Position numbers and translations under genes: made by a program. DNA of 64,000 bases, taken from Euryodendron excelsum (Eukaryota; Streptophyta; Magnoliopsida; Ericales; Pentaphylacaceae). Each line of letters starts with the position of its first letter. The stretch's first letter is position 1. Positions 22,426 through 33,877 of the stretch are shown here, in pieces. The notes under the pieces were generated by a model. That model saw nothing but the letters and a program-made list of their open reading frames with translations. It ran no database searches and was not told where the DNA came from. The stretch spans positions 55,589,501 to 55,653,500 of the forward strand of contig CM065378.1 in NCBI GenBank assembly GCA_033060915.1, written 5' to 3'.

Positions 22426-24181
22426 TGTAATATCCAAATCAATAAATAAATTAAAAAGAGAGGCCTTTGTTATTTTAATATTTTGGAGGATTTATTAGCA
22501 AATAATAAAGTTTGAAAACCCTAGACTTTTATTTTCCATACTCGAATAACATTGCCGTCTTGCACTTTTCTCTCATAGAGAGTTCCTTTAACAAGAACCA
22601 AGCTTTGGCTGAAGGTGGATGAGATTTAGTGGGCAGATTATCATCAGAAAATTTCAATCAAGGTAAGGCCTAAACTGATTCTCTTTAGTTCCTTGTGTAA
22701 AACCATGAAAAGAGAACATAGGGTGTGGGTTTATTGTTTCTCCAGTCACTTCACGGTTAGAAGATTGGTGGTTTTGAACCCCCTCATCGTAAGGGTTCAT
22801 GTGAATTGAGTATGGTTTGATTTGGTGGTGTACATTAGAACTTGTAGTTTAAAGTTTGGGTTCTAAATTGGTCAAACCAGGCACTGTGTATTATCGTTTT
22901 CCAACTTACTAGCCATAGTTTTGACTGGAAATTTGTCCTAGATTGTAACTTGTCTTGAGAACTTTGCAACAGTGTGTGATATGCTGGAAATCGATAATTC
23001 GAGTGAAAGTTACGTGTGCTAAAAGTTGGGTACGGGATCATAACAAAATCTGGGAAGTTGGTGTAGATATTAGGCATTTTGGGCATTGGGTGGGCTATGG
23101 ATTAAGGCTCTTTATTAGTGTGATTCAGTATAGTTGGCATTTATTTCATTAAATCATTCATGCTAGATCGTAATGATTTATTTAGAAATTGTTGATTAAT
23201 TATTAGGGTGGTGCGATCTTGATCGGGTTTAACTGTTGGAAGTCACTTTGTGTAAGAGGTAAGTGACTTACTACCACTTCTAGTTGTTTTATAAATTACT
23301 AGATATTGCTTCGAAATCTTATGTTTTGAATGAGTCGATAAATTATGGTTTGAATAAAGGGTTTTGTTTCCTTTATATTTTTCATATAAATTCTGGATCA
23401 AGTGTGAATTGTTCATCAACGAAATTGTATATTCATTTATATTAATAATATTGGGACTCTTGTTTGACTATGATTTGGACCCTATGCCAATGGGGGTTAA
23501 AGATTGGCACAGAAACTAGTTTCTTTTGGACTTCGACCATAGAGTTAATTGTGGTTTTGGGACTTGTCACAGGCTAATGTGACCATAGTCAGTAAACTTG
23601 AGTTTATATATTTTGAACTGTGGAAAATGTATATGTGTTAAATTGTTTGGATGACTTCTAGCATTTTTACTGGATATCATATTGAACTAGTTGTTTAAAT
23701 TACGATTGGAAATTTTCTTATATAATTGATATTTTCCTGCACTTGATCCATCTGGTTGTGGTAGTGGGTTACTTACTGGGCTATCTAGCTGACGCGTTCA
23801 TCCGTATTTGTTTTCAGATTCAGTGAAGTAGTGTGGCTCGAGTGAGGACTTGGAAGAGGCTTCATAGTAGTTTCGTACTTGGGCTTTATTTTTGAGAATT
23901 GCATTGTTTATAGTTATAAATTGTAAGACCTTAATTGGTCAAATTGGTTACCAAGTTGTTATTTGGATTTAAGGTGTTATGGGGATTTAATATTTCATTT
24001 TGTAGAGATTATGAATTAGGTGAAGATTTCGAAATTGTTTTGGAGTCAATGATATTATATTCATTGAGAGTTATTTGATTTGTCTTCATAATAACTTGTA
24101 ACTTAGCCTTGCACGCCTATAGGGTCTGACCTTGTGGGTGTACGGCGTTGTCACGGACAGTATGGGTTTTAAGGCGTGACA
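22426..24181 (+). mobile_element. Gypsy-type solo LTR, 1,756 bp, TSD TGCAC
   Basis: It starts TGTAATATCC and ends AAGGCGTGACA. TGCAC flanks both ends exactly (22421-22425 and 24182-24186). The start and the CGTGACA end resemble the solo LTR at 11961-13651, suggesting a related chromovirus-type lineage, but the bodies are not obviously alignable. No internal domain remains. ORFs at 22835-23152 on both strands are not genes. Confidence 0.85.
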
Positions 24182-24186
24182 TGCAC

Positions 24187-24924
24187 AAAAACATTGGATT
24201 TCCATTCTTGAGGTAAACTAAATAGTGACCATTTGATAGCATAAAGAGTCAAAGCTGCAACAACAATAGTTTGACAGTAGTTAACATGCACATGGGGAAC
24301 AACTGATTTTATATTTATTCATTAAGAAAGAACTAGGTTATATAACTGAGGTTTCATTAGTAATCAGCATTGTCTGTGGTAATAGTGAAAAATAATGAAG
24401 CCCAAATAGGCAAAGCTTGCAAGTGGTTTTTAGCAGTATGGTTTGTACCATATAAGGACAGTATCTATTTAAACTGTGTTTGGGTTGTGGAGCAATTTCT
24501 GTATACGAGCCACCAAATCTGAAAATTTTCTCCCTAGTGAGAATTCAATACGTGTTCTGCACTGCCTTTCTTTGGTAATGGGTTATGTCCTTGCTGGGAA
24601 CCATAGCTAGCATTAATACATTGTTGTTGGTATGTAGGCTGGTTCTGCTTATTTGTTTTGATAAAACTTATGTTACTATGATGATAATTGCTGTAATAAC
24701 CTGTTATAAAGAACATGCTACAAATGTACACAACCATATTTGAAGAACACATGCATACCTCCAAATATTAGTATTACAACACCATATGGCCCAACTCTGT
24801 TGCAAATATAGGCATTCATATTTATCTTTTTCTATATTTGGTGCAATGTTGTATAATTTGAAAGATACATGAACATGATTACTATGGCTTCTCTTTTTTC
24901 TCTTTTTAATACCCAGTGTTGCAG
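24187..24924. other. No gene seen
   Basis: AT-rich DNA. The two overlapping minus-strand ORFs (24534-24764, 24704-25006) show no domain. Confidence 0.4.
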
Positions 24925-25040
24925 GACTTGTTAGATAACCTAATTGGGGGCACCTAGAAGATCTGCAGAAAGCCATACCGCGTTGTGAACAGGCAGTGAT
25001 TACCATTGACCGAGCATACTTATCTGATTCGAAGTTAGAG
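24925..25040 (+). other. Exon-like fragment of an unknown gene
   Basis: An acceptor-like TGTTGCAG precedes it at 24924 and a donor-like GAG/GTATAC follows at 25041. Between 24951 and 25040 one frame is open and protein-like, containing LEDLQKAIPRCEQAVITIDR followed by a YLSDSKLE tail. A TAA lies 12 bases before this frame's recognisable part, so the exon is damaged or the true acceptor is elsewhere. I do not recognise the protein and find no flanking exons within a few kb. Confidence 0.35.
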
Positions 25041-26595
25041 GTATACCCCTAATTCTCTGCTCCACAACCAGTTTTACGTGAACTTTTTCCTCTATGATTA
25101 CCTGTGTTTCTTAAATATCAAATTGTTCTATAGTGAAATAAAGTAATATATCCTCCATCTAATGGGGGAAAAAGTGGAAAGACTCGCCTTGGAATGGATG
25201 GCTTGCCTTTGATCTGACTAGAGAGGAGATTAGTTGAGGTGTGCATAAGCGGGCCCGACTGCATAGGGAAAAAAAGGGTGGAAAGTCTATATTAAAGTTG
25301 ATGGTTTGAGATTTTTTCTGAAAAACATTAATGGTAGCACGAATTTCAGTTATATGAATAGCTAAACAGTGTCATAACTTTGTTGTAAAGCCCATATAAG
25401 TTTTCATAAGCAGGGATTGAGCTAGGAATTTTCTTTTGGAGTGCAAACCATGGTCAAAGTAATTATGCCAAAAAGCTTAACAAATGTTATAGGAGAATTT
25501 TTTTTAAAACAAACCACATAAAATTTAATTGAAACATAATTTTGTACATGGATGCCAAGGATCTCATTTGAAGGGAGGAAGTGCATTTTTGAGGTATGGG
25601 TGCAAAACTCTTTTTCAAAATTTTGAGAAATGTTCTAGAAACCCTTGGGAAATGATTCAGATACTTAATGAAAACTCCAAAAAGACTAAGGGAAAACTTG
25701 TAGGAAACTCTTCGGAAACTATTTAGAAAATTGAAGTATTAAATATTTATACATTTGTTTCTTTTACCTTAAGTTCGAATGAAGTAACTATTGAAATTCT
25801 CATAAAAGGTTCTTTTTAAGTTTTTTAAAAGCTTCTAACTTAGATTCCTGTTAAGTTTTCTAATCAAATTCTTATTTGTCTATGTGCTCCCCCAAAGTCT
25901 CCTGCTTCCACTTCCAATTTTGGTGACTATTGTTTTGTCATTTAGAAAATCAGAAGTTATGCGCCATTAAAGGTTGGACATTGCTTCAAAAAAGTTTAAT
26001 TGATTTTGGGAAGGGGAAAACCACATGACATGGTAACATATGGGTGTTAGCCACAATAAGGGTTCTTGTTGAACTTTTTTGTCAAGGGGCACTGATCAAA
26101 TTTTTAGGGAAAATGAGGGGATTTTCCTAATTTGTAAAGGAGGACATTGGTGAAATTTTCAAGTAGCAGGGATGAGTGGGGGGAAAATTTGTCAAATTTC
26201 AAGTGCAAGCGCTCTCTCTCGACCTTTCTCCGTCGATGTTCATAAGGCTGAAGTAAACTCAGTGGTGTCCTCCCCATGTTGGTTTGACCACTGCTAATGT
26301 TTTGTTTTGCAAAACTACTTGCTCAAGGAAAAGATGTGGTTTCAACCCATAAATGTCACCCAACATCATATGCACAAACTTCTTTGCTTCTTTTACCCCT
26401 TCAAATAGTTACGTAGTGCAAATGTGTTACCGCATAATTGTTGTTTATTCTATTCCGTGTACATTACATTTATTTGTTATTATTTATTTGTAAAACATGA
26501 GAAAATAACAACTCTAGTGCTTTGCAATGTACCATATACACTATCAGACAATGAAGATAGGCTATTAGAAGATGGAAATTAATTTTCCTATACAA
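25041..26595. other. No gene seen
   Basis: AT-rich sequence with short ORFs lacking domains (such as 25529-25726). I see no terminal repeats or RNA genes. Confidence 0.4.
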
Positions 26596-26872
26596 CAGTG
26601 GACCCGGGAGGGGAGGAGCATAATCCCCTTTCAAAGTTTTCAAATTTCCTTTACCCCTGGAGTTTTTAAATATTTAACACACAATACTGTATTGGCCCCC
26701 CAAAGTTTTCAAATTTCTCTTTGTCCCCAGAGATTGTTGAATATTAAGAATACAATATAGTGTATTGGTCCCCCAAAACTTAATTTTTTTTTTTTTTTGT
26801 TACCTTGGCCCTCCTTCCAACGAATTGTTTTTACCTTGCCCCCCTTCAACCTAAATCCTGGGTTTGCCACTG
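26596..26872. mobile_element. Short hAT-like non-autonomous element
   Basis: The left end reads ACAGTGGACCCGGGAGG and the right end CCTGGGTTTGCCACTG. These are imperfect inverted termini of the CAGTGGC(G)GA type, like the hAT element at 29323. The interior has two tandem copies of a CCCCAAAGTTTTCAAATTTC block (about 26625 and 26698) and poly-T. No convincing 8-bp duplication flanks it. Confidence 0.5.
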
Positions 26873-27298
26873 TTCCCCTATTGACAATATATGAACTATC
26901 TAGGCTGACGAAGTCCACCTTTTGAAACGCATTGAAACCTAAAATAAAATAACACAAAAATAGGTAGACATGATAAAACAAAGGAACAGGTGAAGCTGGC
27001 CAACACCACATGCACATTATAAGAATAACAGTTTTCTTGGTGTCCCAAGAACTATTGGAAAATTGCGAAAAAACAGTGGTAAAGTTGATACCACATTCAC
27101 GGAAAACCCTAGGAAGAATAGGTGCTGGGAATACTTTCCTGCATTTTCAAATTCCCATAATTTTGTTGGCATTTAATAAAAACTCTGGCCAAAAAACAAA
27201 AAAAAAAAGAAACACATGAACTAAAATTTCTTGCGACAACCAATTTCCCTTTTTTTCAAATAAAAACTTCAGGAAAGGTTAGTAACATTAGGTATAGT

Positions 27299-27484
27299 GG
27301 TTTTTTTTTAGTTAAGCGGTCAGGTGTTCGGGTTAGCTTATTCGTACCTCGACTAATCCCTTCTATACCAGAATTAGGAGATTCACGATAAATAAATCTC
27401 TCACGGCCTAGCGACAAAGGGTTGCCAAGTATTGAACTAAGGACATGAGGGTTTACAGTTCGCCCCTATCTCCACTGGATTGCC
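27299..27484 (-). mobile_element. tRNA-derived SINE-like element
   Basis: On the minus strand it starts GGCAATCCAGTGG, similar to a tRNA box A. An AGTTCAATACTTGG block follows about 40 nt later, similar to box B. The element ends ATTAGTCGAGGTACG..GAACACCTGACCGC with a poly-A tail (the T-run at 27299-27309 on the plus strand). The tail motif 'attagtcgaggt' is widespread in plant SINEs. No clear target duplication was found. Confidence 0.55.
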
Positions 27485-28278
27485 TCTGAAATAAATGCTA
27501 AAAAAAGTTGGAATTTTTTGCAGCATCTTTTTTTCCCTGAAAATGCGAGAAAAATAGGACATAATAGCAACGTATTTTTAGAAGGCACTAGGAAAATCAG
27601 GGAATATTTTTTTGGCTTTTCCCCCTAAATTAATCATCGATAGTTAAACTTCTTTTGCTGAATTTTTTTTTATAAAGAATGGCGGGAAAATATGGGCATT
27701 GGTTGTGGCATTTTCCAAACATGCCCAGAATTGGTATTTGATTTTTTAAACAATTGAAAATACTATATTTTTAATGTTGTTTCAACATGTTCTGCATATT
27801 ATCACTTGTACTCATTTAGTTACCCTATTTGCCTTTAAGATCACTCAGTTAACACATAATTTAAGAAAAATCCATCCACACATAATTTAAGATAAATCCA
27901 TCCACATAACTTGTACAAATCCATCCACAATAACATGCGAAATAACATCCATAATATATACCCCAAAGCATCCATAGTATATTGTGCATGCATCTCAAAT
28001 ATGACTAATGAGAGCAAAGCAGAGAAAACCGTACACGGCTAATGGGAGAAAACCAGAATTAGGGTTTTGTCACTTAGTCATTTCTGTTTATATTATTGTA
28101 GAACTAACTATATAGATACTTTTTAGGCTACCAATCAATAAAATAAGGATGAATCACATCAGATACCAGGATGTTGGCTTCATTTTTTGTGATTGGAAAG
28201 TTTGAGAAGAGCCAAAATGCCTGTTTTGGTTTGTCGTTACTTAAATGGGGCGGATGATGTAGGAGATCGTAGATTGTG
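27485..28278. other. No gene seen
   Basis: AT-rich. It includes a local AATCCATCCACA repeat (about 27868-27930) and a second copy of the GAGCAAAGCAGAGAAA block at 28012. Confidence 0.45.
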
Positions 28279-28600
28279 GCCTTTTATCTGGATTGGAGTA
28301 TGGGTGTTGGGTGCGGGTATATGTCCAAGTTTTTTATTCATCTAATTCTCATGTGCAAGGACACTTGGAAACGGCAAGATTTCATATTTCTAATTTTTTT
28401 TGGTTATTTTTTGAAGGTATAAGTGAATTTACAAACTAAAATAATGCATTTCATGTATAAAAGAAAGACCTATGCTTAGTTCTATGGTGAACTCAATTAT
28501 TTAGACATATTAGATGCATATCTAACTAGTCATATCAAACATATATCCCATGCCTTTATTCAAGTGTCGAGTATCTAACACAAGTATTTCATAAAATTAG
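28279..28600. mobile_element. Diverged copy of the 4.0-kb hAT MITE
   Basis: It shares with 4037-4382 the order GGGTATGGGTGTTGG-like, TATGTCCAAGT, ATTTCATATTT, CTATGCTTAGTTCTATGG, a TTAGATGCATAT.TAACTAGTCATAT block, and TCAAGTGTCGAGT. The termini have decayed and no duplication is visible. Confidence 0.5.
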
Positions 28601-29314
28601 GTTAGCAAGTTTGTACTTTTTCTTCTAACCTGAGAATTTAGGGCACTTTTCACATGGTCTTTTCTAGCACATGTTCAACGAGACAGAGCTCCCTGCCAAA
28701 TTTGATGGGCAATCGAACGGATATTGGTTTGCTTTGCCCACCGTGAGCCATTATGCCAGGTGTTAGAAAACCTAGACCAACACATTTGGCACTTTTGCAC
28801 TTTTGCTTTTATCTAGGGACCTACTCGAGGACCAGGGGTCCATTTTTCTCAAATGGCCAAGCAAACAACACATTTTTCAGCCCATCTATTCCAATTTTAG
28901 TATAATATATCTTAAATTATTGTACTTTTTATCATTCAATACTTCATGTATATTATAATAACATACCCACATTTGGTCATTTGTGTTTTGTCTTTTAAAT
29001 TCTGCTCTCTCATATTTGTCCAATGTAGTAATGACTCCGCTCTCTCTCTCTCTCTCTCATTGTAGTAGCTATGAAGCTATCCCATCCCCTTGCCTTTCAA
29101 GGTCTTAAGAAAGGCTTTAAACATCAAATGTGCAATTTAATAAGAAAGCGCAAAAAAATACATTTGAAATTGATCTCTATGGTTTTAACGTATGTAATTA
29201 CAAATGCATGGAAGTGTAATAGAGAAATATGTGGTAACGTATGGAATTACAAATGCAATGCCCCCAAACATGATTAGGCATAACAATTAGAAAAATTGGA
29301 GGGCAATAAGGAGA
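28601..29314. other. No gene seen
   Basis: AT-rich with a (CT)n run at about 29038-29060. The ORF 29071-29277 starts after the CT tract and shows no domain. Confidence 0.4.
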
Positions 29315-29322
29315 CATGGAAG

Positions 29323-30325
29323 CAGGGGCGGACCGACCTTGGGCCGAGGGTAGGCGGCCGCCCACCCTTAAATCTGGAAGAAAAAAGAAAAAAAATTTTT
29401 TTTAGCTCGATTCATTTTATATTTTGCACTGACCCATTTTAATGAGGTGAATACAGAGCTATTTTATACATAGAATCTCTTGATCTAAGCAATTCATTAT
29501 TTGATTTTGATAAGAGTAAGTTGCTTTGGTTTGCCGAGTTTTATCCTAATGATTTTTTTTTCTTGAGCTTATGGTGCTTTAATCAACTTGAGACCTACAT
29601 TCTAAATGTTTACTCTAATGATCAATTTTCAGAAGTGATAGTAATTGGTGAGCTTGTTCAAAAATCAATTCAAACAAAAATGATAGTGTTTACAAATTCA
29701 TGGGCAGGCGGTGGGGCCTCTCAAAATTTTAAAAATCTATACAATAAAACACAACATTTTTTGAAAATGTTTCCTTATATTTGTATTTTATGGCTCAAAT
29801 TTAATTTTAAATTGCATTCAATAATTGAGATCAATTGCACATTTTGTCCCAAACTCAATTCTCGCCCAAACCCACGCCACGCTTACAAACTCGGTATGCA
29901 CACCACCATCACTCTTTCACCATAAAACCCAAGAAATCCACTTGCATAAAATAAAAAAAAATTTAATAAACCTACTTGTTGAGACAACCCTTGATCTCTC
30001 TCTGCTTAAACTCACACCATACCCACAAACGCACACCATCACCACTACACCCCAAAACTCTATAAACCCACTTGCATTAACAAAAACTCATGAAATTCAC
30101 TTGCTAACAACCCTTCATCTATTTCTCTCTTTGCCTAAAGTCACACCACACCCACAGGAGTATTTCACAAGAGGCAGGGAAAGAGAAGTTTAGACAAGTT
30201 TTCTTCAAGTACAATTGATTTTGTAGCTCTGTTTATGTTATTTATTTAGTTTTTTCCTTTAATCCTCCCTTCAACAAAATTTTTTTTTTTCGCCCCCCCT
30301 CAACTAAATCCTGGGTCCGCTACTG
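29323..30325 (+). mobile_element. hAT element derivative, 1,003 bp, TSD CATGGAAG
   Basis: Starts CAGGGGCGGACC and ends GGGTCCGCTACTG, an inverted terminus of the hAT CAGGGGCGGA type. The 8-bp CATGGAAG flanks both ends exactly (29315-29322 and 30326-30333). Inside is a transposase fragment (see 29500-29690) and then noncoding, C-rich text. Most of the transposase is deleted, so the element is non-autonomous. Confidence 0.85.
29500..29690 (+). pseudogene. hAT transposase fragment (MYM-type zinc-finger/TTF-type family)
   Basis: The frame reads SLFDFDKSKLLWFAEFYP, then QLETYILNV and DQFSEVIVIGELVQKSI. This is the order seen just before the C-terminal dimerisation domain of plant hAT transposases annotated as zinc finger MYM-type protein 1-like. 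The dimerisation domain itself is missing. The frame is open from about 29500 to 29925, but after about 29690 it runs into unrelated text, so only the first part is called. Confidence 0.6.
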
Positions 30326-30333
30326 CATGGAAG

Positions 30334-30589
30334 CAAGATATATCATTCACAAATTCAACGCTTCAAACATGGCTACACATAAAAGATTGAAACATGGGAG
30401 AAGAGCATGGGAGTATGATAGAGGAGAATGGGTGGGCAAGACGGATAAGGATGGCCCAATTGTCAAATCAAAATTCTACTGGGATTTTTAGAACCCTTAG
30501 CATGAGAAGTCTCATAAATAGAAGTAAGAGCTCCTTATTTTTCTTGGTTCCCTCTGGATGGTGACAAAGGTTGTGGCATAATCGTAGTA
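30334..30589. other. No gene seen
   Basis: Flank between the hAT element and the tandem duplication, with no feature. Confidence 0.4.
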
Positions 30590-31020
30590 TTGTTTGGTGC
30601 CACCCAACTCACATTTGCTTTAGCTTTTAGACAATCCTTAATACAGCCTGCAATTGAATTTCATGAAATTTCCTTTGATTTTTTCTCTCTTTCCCACAAG
30701 TTCCAAACACAGTCTGCGATACCTCCTCATTCAGTTTCCAATCTGTGCACCTCCCGTCTGCAGATATGCTCTAAACCTTCTCTCTCGCTCTCCCCCTCTA
30801 TAGATATGTGCACTCACAGAAGTGTTTGGTGCCACCCCACTCACATTTGCTTTAGCATTTCGACAATACTTAACACAGCCTGCAATTGAATTTCATGAAA
30901 TCTCCTTCAATTTTTTTTCTCTTTCTGTTGCACAAGTTCCAAATACAGCCTGCGATCCCTCCCAATTAGATTTCCAATCCCTACACCTCCAGGCTGCAGA
31001 TATGCTCTCTCTCTCTCTAG
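30590..31020. repeat. Tandem duplication with a 231-bp unit
   Basis: TGTTTGGTGCCACCC starts both units (30592 and 30823). Both continue through CTCACATTTGCTTTAGC, CAGCCTGCAATTGAATTTCATGAAAT, CACAAGTTCCAAA and a CTGCAGATATGCTCT end with CT-rich tails. ORFs at 30590 and 30822 are the same frame in both units and have no known domain. Confidence 0.75.
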
Positions 31021-31066
31021 ATATATTTTTATTGATTGTGGACAATGGTCTTTTGGGTACTATAAG

Positions 31067-31300
31067 AGAAAAAATTGAATGGTTTAATAGCTCTCTCAGG
31101 CCTGTCACATAGGTTGATCGAGTAACAAACAATTTCCTTGGATTCCCCGGGTCCAGTTATACTGGTACGTCGGGAACTATATACAATAAAAAATTGAATG
31201 GATTAATAGCTATCTCGGGCTGGTCACGTAGGTTGTTGAGTGACATAGTTTCTTGGACTTTCCTGCGTTCAGTTACATATATCTTTCGGCAATCAGAGCA
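31067..31300. repeat. Tandem duplication with a unit of about 117 bp
   Basis: AAATTGAATGG.TTAATAGCT.TCTC occurs at 31072 and about 31190. It is followed in both by a GGTCACGTAGGTTG-like block, TTCCTTGGA/TTCTTGGA and CAGTTA. The family is unknown. Confidence 0.55.
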
Positions 31301-32140
31301 AATTGTACATTTAAGAATGCAGATATTATGAACTTGTGTATGATTATGTTTATGAGAAAGTAGTGCAGGAAATTATAGATTTTGAGATGAAACCTTGTGG
31401 GGTGGGCTTTGTAGTTGCCTAATCAATACTTTAGAGTTTAGATCTATGAATCAGCCAGTTGACTAGCATGAGTCATGCAGAAATTACAATAAAACTGAGG
31501 AAAAAGATTGTTACATAGTACTTCTCTTCAAGATACAAAGATATGCAACACTTCTATCTAGTTCTTCTCATTAGGTTAGAAAAAAGCAGTATTGAAGTAG
31601 CGCTATAGTAGATGAACTTAAACTGAACCACCTATATGTTTTGGAAGTTGTAAAATGTGAAGATCAAAAGTAAAATAGAAAAGAACAATTAAACAAAAAA
31701 GTGCAATAACTTAAAGCACACTGTTGGAAACACATCTTCAACACAGAGTGACCTAATGTCAGCGGGTGGAATTATTTCTATAAGTTTGTGAACAAAAATA
31801 TTGATTTTGATGTGTTACTAATATCTTGAATTAACTTTAAGAAGACATCATTGCAATACCTTAAAACCTTCACTGCGTTACAAACCTGCATCTCGTGTTG
31901 CATCACCTTTTCTTGCTGGTAATGATTTGCAGGACACCTATGAGATAGAAACGTGTAATAATAACACTTAACAATAATAACAACAACAAACAACAACACC
32001 ACCAACAAGAACAACAAACAACAGCAACAACCACAACAATAGTTGGACGTGTTAGTTCAAACTTAATGATTGTATCCACTGCCCTCACATCTAGTTGTTG
32101 AGCATATTCCTAGGTGTGGTACTGTGTAGAAGGTGAGGGG
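31301..32140. other. No gene seen; AAC-rich microsatellite at 31971-32041
   Basis: An (AAC)n-type tract creates valine/leucine-rich ORFs on the minus strand (31778-32017, 31903-32088) that are artefacts. Confidence 0.5.
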
Positions 32141-32836
32141 TGCCATGGCACCCCCCTCATTCTGTGTAACCCTCATATATATAGTACATGTACATAGTAT
32201 TTCAACAAGAATTTATTCTACCGGCATCCCCCACGATTCAAAACCGTCCTTGAGACTTTGATGTAATCAAATATCAAAATTTTTGTATAGTTGCAGGACT
32301 GTGGATCGTGCCCTTTTTTTTATTTTCTTCTATACATTCTAATCTAATAAAATCAGGAGTTTCTACAGTGCATTAGTCCACCAAAAAACTCCTAGTGCAC
32401 AACTTTCATTTTTAGTGTAAAAACAAAATTTTGTGAATTTTTTTTTTTTCTCTAATTGATTATAGATTTGAGCTCAATCTCCGAGTTGACCTTTGCTAAC
32501 CTTGTTTTCTTCTTTTTCTTTATAGGTTGCAATCCTTTTGACCCTTTTGATAAATAAATGTACTTTAGGCCATTCAAAAGAAAAAAAAGAAAAAAGAAAA
32601 AGAAAGAAACATATAGGATGGAACAATTGATTTGTCATTATTTCATATTTTGCTGCTGATTTTATTTTTCATGTAAAGATTTAGTTTTGTATCCTAATAT
32701 ATTTTTAATGCTTGTACTTATAAATATGTGCAAAGAAAACTTAAAACACAATAATTATATCACTAGGTTAAAATGGTTTATTTTTTTTTCAAGGTTCAGC
32801 ACCCCCAAAATAAAATCTTGGTTCCGCCCCTGATAG
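32141..32836. mobile_element. Possible hAT-like element (right end visible)
   Basis: The right end reads GGTTCCGCCCCTG, the reverse complement of a CAGGGGCGGAACC terminus. A GCACCCCC block lies just inside it, and a GGGGTGCCATGGCACCCCC block lies near the left (32137-32156). The left terminus and any duplication could not be fixed. Confidence 0.4.
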
Positions 32837-33877
32837 TATCAATGCATTATTAGATGTTGTGAAATGATTTATATAAATGCATCAAAGTACTCCTAGAATC
32901 ATGCTACATGTTATGCAATCACTAAAACAGTTGAAACAGCTAAAGTACTAAACAAAGGACATAAATTTAATACCTCGCAGGGAATTAATATCAGGATTAC
33001 AAGTTGATACTAGATTTACATTTCTGCAGAATGATCTTTATTTATTTATTTTTCTTTGCTGAAGTCAACGAACATTAAATTGTGAATTTGCTGCTTGAAG
33101 CTGTCTGAAGAGTCTGATTGCCTTTGTTCTCATGCGCAGGTGCTTAGGAAAGTGTAGGAGTGATTGCTCAGATCCTTTTCTTCCTCAAACATTAGAATAT
33201 TTGAACAAAACCAAAACTTTATTCCACTCTTAAGAAACCTGAAAGAACCTCGATGGCCTGGTTCCATTTCCAAAAGGCCAAATTCATTTTTTTTTACACA
33301 CCATTAGTCCAACGTACGAATTGATCAGCTTTTGCTGCATACCCTTTTCAGATCAATGCATAGATTAGATGGATATGTTATGTGATTATGGAAAACATCT
33401 TTCAAGTTTTGTATTGAAATAGATATACAAACATTTTCATTTTAATTAACTTCGCTTGTAGGATGTGCTTTCTATCTTAAAGAGAGTAAATAGCAGCTTT
33501 CAGTTCTTTGCAGTGATGTCCTGTTGTATGATTTTATCTGATGCATATTCTAATGATTAAGCTCAACTGACATTTGGGTGTACTATGAATTAATACATAT
33601 TTAGGGCTCGTACATGACTTTTGGGGGAACCTATAGATTGACTTGTGAGGAGAAAATACAAAAACCTTTGTTGTGATGGCTGAAGTCCACTTTACAAACA
33701 AATTTATTTTGCTATTTTATGATTGAACACAACTGCAGAGTTTTGTCTGTAATGGAGGCTGATAAACTAGATATGCATTACCAGATATACATACTATAAA
33801 TTGTTGGATGAATTCAAATTCTTTTCTTTTGGTTAAATAACTTCAAATCTTCTATTCTTTAGAGACGAAGAGAAAGA
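32837..33877. other. Upstream region of the ankyrin pseudogene; nothing certain
   Basis: AT-rich DNA with no ORF of note. It presumably includes the former promoter and 5' leader of the pseudogene at 33878, but no single promoter element stands out. Confidence 0.4.

Noticed and set aside
31778..32088. Valine/leucine/cysteine-rich minus-strand ORFs
   Set aside because: Produced by an AAC-type microsatellite.
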